Shown here: positions 55,960 through 63,118 of the stretch, piece after piece | Layout: every line of letters starts with the position of its first letter | Position numbering within the stretch: the stretch's first letter is position 1 | Assembly (NCBI RefSeq): GCF_051710625.1 | Contig: NZ_JBPESN010000009.1 | Span: forward strand, 1-63,118 | Direction of reading: 5' to 3' | From: JBPESN01 sp051710625 | GTDB taxonomy: Bacteria; Pseudomonadota; Gammaproteobacteria; Enterobacterales; Enterobacteriaceae | DNA length: 63,118 bases | Position numbers and translations under genes: made by a program | Notes under the pieces: generated by a model | Told to the model about the DNA's origin: nothing | Database searches by the model: none | Seen by the model: the letters and a program-made list of their open reading frames with translations, nothing else

Positions 55960-56816
55960 ATGTCCGCAGAAAAAATCCCCGTACGGTTTATTACCGGCTG
56001 CTCGACAGGGTTTGGCCGGGAGCTAGCGCAGCGCGTACTGTCCCGCAGCTGGCAGGCGGTTATCACCGCTCGCGATGTGCAACAGGTCAAGGCGTTGACA
56101 CAGGAGGCGCCCGATCACGCGCTGGCGCTGGCGCCGGACGTGACCAATGACGCAGCGATAGCCGACGCGGTCAAAGCGGCGGTCGACAAATTTGGCGCTA
56201 TTGATGTCCTGGTAAGTAATGCCGGTTATGGCTATCAAAGCGCCGTCGAGGAAGGCGTCAAGGAGGAGATCCGCGCCCAATTCGATACCAATGTGTTCGG
56301 CCTGTTCGCCTTGACCGGCGAGGTGCTGCCGCTGATGCGCGCGCAGCGTCAGGGGCATGTGATCAATATTACCTCGGTGGCGGAGCTGGTGGGTTTCCCC
56401 AGTTCCAGCTATCACGCGGCCAGCAAACATGCCGTCGAAGGCTGGTCCAATGCGCTATGGGCGGAAGTTGCGCCGTTGGGTATCAAGGTGACCTGCGTTG
56501 AGTCGGGGCCGTTTCGTACCGACTGGGCCGGGCGATCGTTACGCTAAACGCCAAGCGCCCTGGCGGGTTACGCCACAACCGCCGCGGTGCGGATGAAAAC
56601 CACCGCCGCCAACAGCGGTAAGCAGGCCGGCGATCCGGTGCGCGCCGCTGACGCCATGCTGGATATTACCCTCAATTCAATGCGCGACCGCCGCGCCATC
56701 TGCTGCTTGGCGCCTGGGGTTTCGAGACGGTGACCGGCAAATTACGCGAGCGACTGGATGAAATGGAGGCCTTGCGCGATGTCAGTCTCGGCGCCGATTA
56801 TCCGCAACAGGCGTGA
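55960..56816 (+). pseudogene. short-chain dehydrogenase pseudogene
   Basis: An SDR starting at the ATG at 55960 with ITGCSTGFGRELA (cofactor binding), NAGYG, the catalytic ITSVAELVG Ser and SYHAASKHA Tyr-Lys. A TAA at 56545-56547 follows WAGRSLR where relatives continue with Gln; the frame goes on (TPSALAGYATTAAVRMKTTAANSGKQAGDPVRAADAM). Near 56700 a shift and small deletion precede LLGAWGFETVTGKLRERLDEME and the end at 56816. All catalytic residues are upstream of the stop, so a 195-residue product could fold partly. The substrate is unknown. Confidence 0.85.
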
Positions 56817-56884
56817 TACGCCGCTACCGTGCCTTTCCCCCTCGACGGTGTAACTGGTGGCAGGCTGAATGCTCTAAGAACGCG

Positions 56885-57665
56885 TCAGCGCCGCAGGTAA
56901 ATCTGCGGCACACCGTTCTCTTGCTGGGTCTGTACCCGGAGGTCGGGCTGATAGCAAGCGCGCAACTGCGCTTCAGTTAACACACCTCTGCCGGCGTCCC
57001 GCTGGCAGCAAGCCGCCCTTGCTGCAATAGCAGTATCCGATCGGCCCACAGCGCCGCCAGATTCACATCATGCAATACGCAGCACACGGCCAGCTTGCCC
57101 GCGCGGGTGAGTTGATACAGCAGGCGCAACAGCGCCTGCTGATGATAGAGATCCAGCGCTGACCAGAAACAGCCAGCCCTCCGGGCCGTCCTGACGCCAA
57201 AGCTGCGCCAGCGCCATTGCCAGCCGAACCCGCTGCTGCGCGCCGCCGGGACAGACGGCGAAACTCGCGCGACGCCAGCATTTCGCAGCCGGTCAACGTC
57301 ATAACCTCGGCAAGTAAGGTGGTTGCCGGCGTGCCGGACCAGGGCGAGCGCGCCATCGCCACCACTTTGCTGACCCGGAACGGAAATGCCACGCTGCCTT
57401 GTTGGGCCATTATCGCCCGCCGTCGCGTGCGACGGCGGGCGGCAGGCCAGGCGGCCAGCTCCTCCCGTCCTTGCAGCCGGCACTGCCCCTGTAGAGGATC
57501 GAGATAGCCGCTCAACAGCCGCAAAAGCGTCGATTTACCGGCGCCATTGGGGCTAATCAGCGCCACCATTTCCCCAGGCGCCAACGTCAGCGAGACGCCT
57601 TCAATCAGCGTGCGGCCGCCGGCGCGATAGTGGAGATTGTCGGCGTGCAATAAGGCGTTAGACAC
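56885..57665 (-). pseudogene. hmuV: hmuV pseudogene, heme ABC transporter ATPase
   Basis: The GTG at 57665 overlaps the hmuU stop by eight bases. Walker A reads SPNGAGKSTLL (Gly replaced by Ser at the first position). After TGCEMLASREFRRLS an extra base near 57250 shifts the signature motif (GGAQQRVRLAMALAQLW in the next frame). Then the sequence goes from GWLFL directly to SALDLYHQQ, so the DEPT of Walker B is deleted. The rest (LAVCCVLHDVNLAALWADRILLLQQG) is open, and after a shift near 56980 it ends ENGVPQIYLRR. Loss of Walker B alone would abolish ATP hydrolysis. Confidence 0.9.
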
Positions 57666-58510
57666 CGGCCGCCTCCCGTCTGCGCAGCAGGATAAGCCAC
57701 AAAAACCACGGGCCGCCCAGCAGACTGGTCAAAAGCCCCACCGGCATTTCCGCCGGCGCCACGGCCGTGCGCGCTACCGTATCCGCCAGCAGCAGCAAAA
57801 TGGCACCGGCCAACGCCGTGCCGGGCAGAAGCCAGCGATGCCCAGCGCCCAACGTCATGCGCACCAGATGCGGCACCACCAGACCCACGAAGCCGACAAC
57901 TTTGACATTGACGCCCAGATAATGTGCTTCTTCCTCACAAAGCTGCAGCACATTAAGCGCGGTAGGCAAGCGCTGCACCACCAGCGCCCCGGGCACTATC
58001 GGCGATGCGGCGGCGACCACCGTCAGCCATTGGGCCTGTCCGAGACTGCCCATACTCCATAACGACAGCTGGCGCAATTGCTGATCGTTGCTTAGCCAGG
58101 AGAGGACGCCGGTCGCGGCGCCGCATAGGGCATTAATGGCGATACCGGCGAGCAGCCGCCGCGCCAGACCGGCGCTGAAACTGCTGAGTGAAAAAATCAC
58201 CAGGGTGACGACAAGGCTGCCGCCATCAATGAGTACAGCGCGAAAATCGGCGTCAGCGTCCAAGGCAGCACCACCGCCAGACCGACCGCCAGTGCGGCGC
58301 CGCTGCTAATACCCAGCAGCCCGGGATCCGCCAGCAGATTGCGAAACAATCCCTGCATCACCGCGCCGGACAGAGCCAGTGCAGTGCCCACCAGTAGCGC
58401 CAGCGCTACCCGCGGTAGCCGGATATGGAACCAGATTTGCCAAAGCATAGCATCGCCCGGGCTGCGCCAGACATCGGCAAGCGTAAGCCGCATGGCGCCA
58501 AAGCCGGCCG
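57658..58510 (-). pseudogene. hmuU: hmuU pseudogene, heme ABC permease, N terminus deleted
   Basis: A FecCD-type permease. The first membrane segment is missing: homology begins at AGFGAMRLTLADVWRSPGDAM, directly fused in frame to hmuT sequence near 58510. It continues IRLPRVALALLVGTALALSGAVMQGLFRN and GLLGISSGAALAVGLAVVLPW, shifts near 58220, and runs to 57658 (RRLLAGIAINALCGAATG, GLVVPHLVRM with the conserved permease loop, LLTSLLGGPWFLWLILLRR). It would have carried heme across the inner membrane with HmuT and HmuV. Confidence 0.9.
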
Positions 58511-59300
58511 CGGCCGCTCGCAGCTTGACGATTGCCGCGGGCGTATCCAGGCCGAAACCCAGCAGCGCCATATCATCCAGCACTACCAGCCGGTGCTGTT
58601 TGCCCGCCGGGGTCATCGCCAGTTCCGGCAATTGCCAAACTTTTTCCTCGCCGCCCAGGGTTTTGACGCCGTCGGCGGTTACCACTACCATATCCGGCGC
58701 GCTGGCAATAATCCCTCCTGAGGACAGCGGTTGATAACGGCTAAAGCTCTGCATGCCGTTTTGCAGTCCCGCGGCGCGTATTGCGGCGTCCGCCGCGGTA
58801 TCTTTACCGGCGGCCATCGCCGACGTGCCGCTATGGCTAAGAATAAACAGCACTTTTACCGGCAACGTGCCGGCGGGGATCCCTTGCAACTCATCATGCA
58901 ACCGGGCAATCAGACGCTCGCCCTGGGGCGTGCAGTCCAGGGCGGTGGCGACGGTTTAAATTTTGCGGGCGATGGCGCTTAGCGACGTTTCTCCCGGCAC
59001 GGTGTCACCTGCACACCGCTATCGGCCACCTGCTTAAGCGCCAGCGAGGGTTTGCCCAGTTCGCTGACCAGCACCAGCGGCGGACGCAGAGCTAATATCC
59101 CCTCAGCGTTCAATTGCCGCAGATAGCCGACGTCCGGCAAGCGCAGCACCTCTTTCGCAGGCTGCAGGCTGATACTGTACCGCGCCACTACACCTCCCCG
59201 CCGGCCCCGAGGGCAAAAGCAATTTCGGTGACATCGCCGCCGATGCTAATCACCTGCGTTTCGGCCAGCAGCGTAAAAAGCGCGACAAGCAGCGCCAGCG
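58511..59300 (-). pseudogene. hmuT: hmuT pseudogene, periplasmic heme-binding protein
   Basis: The start is unclear; homology begins near 59290 with LALALLVALFTLLAETQVISIGGDVTEIAFALGAG. A TAG and frameshift near 59188 precede VARYSISLQPAKEVLRLPDVGYLRQLNAEGILAL, the heme-ligand Tyr region of the family. Another break near 58980 and a TAA near 58957 lead to RLHDELQGIPAGTLPVKVLFILSHSG and MVVVTADGVKTLGGEEKVW. At AIVKLRAAA the sequence runs straight into HmuU, so the last residues are missing. The receptor hmuR and the heme-handling hmuS, usually upstream, are not seen. Confidence 0.88.
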
Positions 59301-59721
59301 CCAGATAGCGTTCTGCGGCCAATCCCGGTATGACGCGTGATAAACCGTTCCGCAGCCGTTCACGGGTCGCAAAACGCGCTCGTCGCGCCAGAACGCTGCG
59401 TAGCGTTGACGGCGCGGCGCGCGGGGTGGGTTTGGCCGGACAACACCGTGAGGACCCGGTTAATTATCATAGGATGATCTCCATGTTAAGGCGACGAGTG
59501 CAGGGTGCCGCCGCGCCGAAGGTGGCGATATCGCCGGTCGCCATCCGCGTCAAATTTGACACCCGGCAAGGGCGGCCGGCAAGTGTGTTGCACAGCACCT
59601 AAGAAAGGGGGCGCCGCGCCGCTGCGCACGGCAACGGTTGCCCCAGGCACTGGCCTTTCACCGCCGCCAGAGAGGGTAAGGCCCATGGGCCAGCGGGCGT
59701 AGATAAGGTGCGTTTGTGCAC

Positions 59722-59743
59722 GGGGGGGGGGGCGGGGGGGGGG
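59722..59743 (+). other. G11-C-G10 tract
   Basis: Eleven G, one C and ten G in a row, followed by TGG. On the plus strand it could form a G-quadruplex. It is the longest homopolymer-like tract in the window and lies in non-coding DNA. Sequencing error in its exact length is possible. Confidence 0.85.
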
Positions 59744-59915
59744 TGGACCGGCGGCGATTGAGCCTTGGTCTGGCGTAAACGGCGTCGCGCATGAGAGGCC
59801 TTACGATCTCTGTGCGGGCGATAAAACGGCGGGAGGGCGTCAAAGCACCTGTCCTGGCTTAAGGCTGCCCGCCAGCGCGGAAGACGGCCCTATTCCCTTT
59901 AGTATAACTAATAAT

Positions 59916-59934
59916 ACAAACTATTATCGTTATC
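59916..59934 (-). promoter_or_regulatory. candidate Fur box upstream of the heme cluster
   Basis: On the minus strand GATAACGATAATAGTTTGT has 13 of 19 matches to the Fur consensus GATAATGATAATCATTATC, with two adjacent GATAAT-type hexamers. It faces the hmu remnants, though more than 600 bp away, which suggests that the original first gene of the operon was lost. The region around it is AT-rich and promoter-like. Confidence 0.45.
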
Positions 59935-60081
59935 AACATTGTACTGTCTTTTTTTAACGCAAAAGACATGCAAAGCAGAGGGTTATCGCTTCGCCCTTTC
60001 AGAAAGTCATCCTTCTTACGGCATGTTAACGCCGGTGGAGGAAACCAAGGACAACCGTAGCAGGACGAGCCGGACCAGAGT

Positions 60082-61413
60082 CTATGCCTGATGCTGATCA
60101 GGAAAGAATAGCGAAAAGCGGGTCAGACGACCCTGGCTTTCTACCGCGCAATGCCCGTGATGTAGCTGCATTATGCTGCGCACGATGGAAAGCCCCAGAC
60201 CGCTACTGGTAGCTGAATCGTGGCGAGAGGCATCGACGCAATAAAAGCGGTCAAAAATACGCGCCTGCTATGCGGCGGCTATCGTATCGCCGCGGTTCTC
60301 GACCGACAGCATCACACCATCGCGCTGCGTCTGAATGCGCACCCGGATGGTGCTGTCGCTATCGGCGAAGCGGATTGCGTTAGCCAGGAAATTGGCAAGC
60401 GCGCGCCGCAGCAAATCGCCGTCAACCCACAGGGTACCTCCAGAGGGTAGTCGAGCGTCAGCCGGCGCTCTTCAGCCGGGCCTTCAAAATACTCCGCCAG
60501 CGGCGGCAGTACCATTGCCAGATTAAGATGCTCACAACGCAGCGCCTGGCTGGCGTTCTGCGCCTGCGCCTGCGCCAGAAACAGCATACTGTCTATCATG
60601 CGGGATAAGCGCAGCAGTTCCTCAAAATTGGATCCCAGCAACGTAGTATAGTATTGCGTACTGCGGTCCTGCGTCAGGGCCACCTCCGTTTGCCCCAGCA
60701 AATTGGCTATCGGCGTTCGCAGGTCATGGGCCATATCCGCCGATACCTGACTGAGCTGCTGAAAGCTGGTTTCCAGCCGATCCAGCATCTGGTTAAACAC
60801 CGCCAGCAGCTCTCGCGGCACATACGCTAACTAAATTCGCCAGTCCAAATGGCGGACGTCGATGGCGGCCGTCTCCTGGGCTAAATGGTACAAGAGGCAT
60901 AAACCGCGTCGGATCAGAAAAACAACGCTCAGCGCAGCGGCGGCGGTAGCAATGGTTATCAGCAGCAGCATTTCGTGACGGTAGCCCGCAAGCGTACTGG
61001 TTCGTTCCGTCATGAGCCTGCCGGTGATGATTTCCACTTCGCCGGGGTTATTGCGCATTTTCGCTAATGCCGAGGCGGAGATAAACGGCGTGCCATTGGC
61101 CGCAAGCTGGTGGCGGACGTTTTTCAAGGTTAGTGGCTGATGGGCGCGCACCGCGGGGATGTCCGATATCCGGGCTTTGCCGGGGTTCACCTCAATCAGC
61201 GGCGGCTGGCCGGGAAAGCGCACCACCAGCAGGGATTCGGTATTGCCTAGCATATTGGCAAACAGCCGGGGTTTGGTGCGAATAAGCGCCAGCACATCCT
61301 TGTTGAGCAACAGTGTGCAGATTTGATTCATCCGATTCAAGAGCGCCGCGTCGTCATGAACGCTGATTTGTTTCGCTAGCGATTGATACAGCACCATCCC
61401 CGTCAGGATCATG
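60082..61413 (-). pseudogene. heavy-metal-type sensor histidine kinase pseudogene (CusS-like)
   Basis: The start is deleted; homology begins at MILTGMVLYQSLAKQISVHDDAALL near 61413. The periplasmic part and second membrane segment (MLLLITIATAAAALSVVFLI) lie in the open frame down to 60831, where a TAG follows DWRI. The same frame continues with VPRELLAVFNQMLDRLETSFQQLSQVSADMAHDLRTPIANLLGQTE, the H-box with the phosphorylated His. A shift near 60440 and further breaks precede the ATPase remnants GLGLSIVRSIMQLH and the end at 60082. The architecture is that of CusS/PcoS/SilS kinases. Copper or silver sensing is inferred from family resemblance. Confidence 0.87.
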
Positions 61414-61983
61414 AACCGTATGAATAAGCGGGTGAGGAAAGGGTTTATCCTCCTTTTGCCGCAAACGGCGTACGGCCACATCCACTACGTTGGTATCGCT
61501 ATCGGAATTCATGTCCCAGACCCGCGAGGCTATCAGGGTGCGGCTCATTACCTGTCCCGGGTTGGACATAAAGAATTGCAGCAGGTTGAATTCTTTATTG
61601 GTCAGGTCGATCCGCCGGCCTGCCCGCTCTACGCGCCGTTTGGCGATATCCAGCCGCAAGTCGGCCACCGTAAGAAGCTCCTCGCGTTTTCCGTTCATGC
61701 CCCGCCGCAGCGCGGTTCGAATGCGGGCCAACAGCTCGGCAAAGGAAAAGGGTTTCACCAGATAATCATCCGCGCCAAGTTCCAGCGTTTTGATGACTTC
61801 CCAGCCGTTCAGCTCCGGCATCATGACATCGAGCAGAATCAGATCGTAATGATACTCCTCGGCCATAAATAACCCCTCGCGGCCGTTGACTGCCACGTCG
61901 ACGACATAGGCGGACTCGGTTAAACCGCTGCGCATGTACTCCCGTGTTTTAGGTTCATCATCAATAACCAATATTTTCATCAT
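61414..61983 (-). pseudogene. OmpR-family response regulator pseudogene (CusR-like)
   Basis: MMKILVIDDEPKTREYMRSGL starts at 61983. The phospho-acceptor Asp is in LILLDVMMPELNGWEV. The sequence then jumps from VIKT to LELGADDYLVKPFSFAELLARIRT: about 30 residues that in CusR read MLRSANKGMPILLLTA and onward, including the conserved Thr switch, are deleted in frame. The winged-helix domain is conserved (LDIAKRRVERAGRRIDLTNKEFNLLQFF, SRVWDMNSDSDTNVVDVAVRRLRQK) up to HPLIHTV, where the usual RGVGYML end is missing and kinase sequence begins in another frame. Both lesions are deletions rather than point changes. Confidence 0.88.
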
Positions 61984-62023
61984 TTACTCCGTCGCATCAG
62001 GAGAGGGTGAACAGCCAGCCGGA

Positions 62024-62797
62024 TCATTTCACCGCATGCGCAGCGGCCTGCTCAATCAATGCCGCAACATCTTTAGGATGGAATTCATACACCGAATGGC
62101 TGGCCCCGGCAACTTCTACCGTATGGCTCTTGGCGCGCTGAGCGTACATCCGTTCCAAGTCGGGGTTAATGATTTTGTCCGCTTTCGCAACTATGTACCA
62201 GCTGGGTTTGGTTTTCCAGGCTGGATTATCAATGGTGGTGGAGAAAATGGCCGCGGCGGTCGGCATCGGCGCCTGTGCTTCAAACACGGCCTGTTTGGTG
62301 GGCAGGTCAGCCGCAAAATCGCCAGAGTAATTTGCCGGCGCCAGCATCATATATCCGTCAGGCGTTTTCACATAAGGGTGCGCGCTGTTGGGGTATTTTT
62401 TGCCGTTGCCGCCGCTGGATTCGCCGACGTCCAGCGCGGGGGCGGCGATATACACCAAACCGGCGACATGTGAGTCATTACCTGCTTCACTGATAATCGT
62501 GCCGCCGTAGCTGTGGCCGACCAGAATCACCGGGCCGTCCTGCTGAGCCAGCACGCGTTGGGTGGCGGCGACATCTTCTTTGAACGAGGTCAGCGGTTCC
62601 TGAACCAGCGTCCCTTTAACCGTCCTGCGTTAGGATGTCATAGACCGGACGCCAGCCCGCGCCGCCGACAAAGGCGCGCCGTGCACCAGAACGATGTTTT
62701 TTACGTTTTCGGCCTGTGCTGCGGTGCTGACGCCTGCCATCAGACAGACGCTGGAGAGGGCGATAATTTTAATGGATTGACCGAGGGTCAGTTTCAT
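62024..62797 (-). pseudogene. secreted alpha/beta hydrolase pseudogene
   Basis: The ATG at 62797 gives MKLTLGQSIKIIALSSVCLMAGVSTAAQAE, a clear signal peptide with AQA cleavage site. NIVLVHGA follows, then a frameshift near 62695: FVGGAGWRPVYDILTQDG lies in another frame, with a second change near 62625. The frame 62554-62024 is open: LVQEPLTSFKEDVAATQRVLAQQDGP, the nucleophile elbow LVGHSYGG, and the catalytic His in VAGASHSVYE. It matches small esterase-like hydrolases common in Enterobacterales and Pseudomonas. The substrate is unknown. Two close indels are the only lesions. Confidence 0.85.
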
Positions 62798-62932
62798 AAC
62801 ATGTTCCTCTAGTTGGTAAGTATAGGTGTTCATTTCATAGAGGAGTGTAGGCGGGGGAAACTGACCGCGGCATAAGCGAGTTATGATAAAAGTATGACGT
62901 TGCCGGCGACGGCCCAAAGCCAGGGCAAGATA

Positions 62933-62976
62933 GCGTCAGGCGTTAGAGGAGACATGTCTCCTCAAACGCCAGACGC
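62933..62976. repeat. 44-bp near-perfect palindrome
   Basis: Two 22-base arms meet without a loop. The core GAGGAGACATGTCTCCTC (62946-62963) is perfect, and the flanks ggcgtt/aacgcc and gcgtc/gacgc extend it with only two A:A mismatches (62938/62971 and 62945/62964). It is outside recognised genes, 135 bp upstream of the hydrolase start. The rest of the right edge (62977-63118) holds nothing recognised. Confidence 0.9.
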
Positions 62977-63118
62977 GCCACCAGCGCTAAACTGTCTGCT
63001 GACCGGGGGGCCTCACGGGGTGTCAGCGTGCCGCTGCAGCCCGAAAGTGCTTCGCGCGGGCATCAACCTTTCGCGGCGCGGGGCATGGCGCTACGCCGAC
63101 TGCCGACCCCAGCAGGGC

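Larger units (their letters stand above)
59301..60081. other. 780-bp stretch between the heme and two-component remnants
   Basis: No gene is recognised. Minus-strand frames such as 59843-59658 are short, proline/arginine rich and unlike any family. It contains the G-tract at 59722-59743 and the Fur-like site at 59916-59934. hmuR and hmuS may once have stood here; nothing of them is readable. Confidence 0.5.

Noticed and set aside
59460..59843. Remnant of hmuS or hmuR between the Fur-like site and hmuT
   Set aside because: Expected from operon order, but no motif of either family could be read in any frame.

Overview
This window looks like the chromosome of a Sodalis-type insect endosymbiont (Enterobacterales, Pectobacteriaceae side). 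The identification is inference from three things: gene content and order that closely follow the E. coli trp-topA-cysB-acnA-rnb-fabI-sap-tyrR segment, GC-rich codon use, and a very high load of fresh pseudogenes carrying single nonsense codons, homopolymer frameshifts and short in-frame deletions, together with several IS911-like copies. No search was run, so the species is not claimed.

Region 1 (1-6400): the edge of an inverted IS911-like element has cut trpA. The trp operon (trpE-G-D-CF-B-A, minus strand) follows, with every gene broken. Its leader peptide with tandem Trp codons, its attenuator and its promoter/operator are still readable.

Region 2 (6370-25100): the trpH-yciO-rluB-btuR-yciK-sohB-yciN-topA-cysB-acnA-ribA-pgpB-lapAB-pyrF-yciH-osmB block in E. 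coli-like order. Intact: rluB, yciK, topA, cysB, acnA, ribA, lapA, lapB, yciH. Broken: trpH, yciO, btuR, sohB, yciN, pgpB, pyrF. osmB is shortened in frame. The retained set covers DNA topology, LPS assembly control, TCA cycle, riboflavin and sulfur regulation.

Region 3 (25300-41506): sugar-acid and pentose remnants (araD-like, kdgT), rnb, a YdeP-type molybdoenzyme, a LysR regulator, the whole sapABCDF operon and tyrR are pseudogenes. An intact MalX-type PTS permease and fabI stand among them. sapA and sapB have been joined by a deletion, and tyrR is cut off by a second IS911-like copy. The colinear block 280-41506 is therefore bounded on both sides by oppositely oriented copies of the same IS.

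Region 4 (41507-63118): accessory DNA. It holds a decayed P4-type integrase beside tRNA-Asn, dcuB with an expanded pentanucleotide repeat, an ABC exporter remnant, a third IS copy, a formaldehyde/alcohol dehydrogenase remnant, a ToxR/CadC-like regulator with a small partner and a GGDEF remnant, an intact OprC-type copper receptor, hcxA-like and SDR remnants, a dead heme-uptake cluster (hmuTUV, with hmuT and hmuU joined by deletion), a dead heavy-metal two-component pair (also joined by deletion), a dead alpha/beta hydrolase and a 44-bp palindrome. I found no defence system, CRISPR array or clearly new biosynthetic or regulatory system. The most unusual signals are the repeated deletion joints between adjacent partner genes, the short tandem repeats grown inside dead genes, the intact copper receptor surrounded by debris, and the inverted IS pair framing the conserved block.
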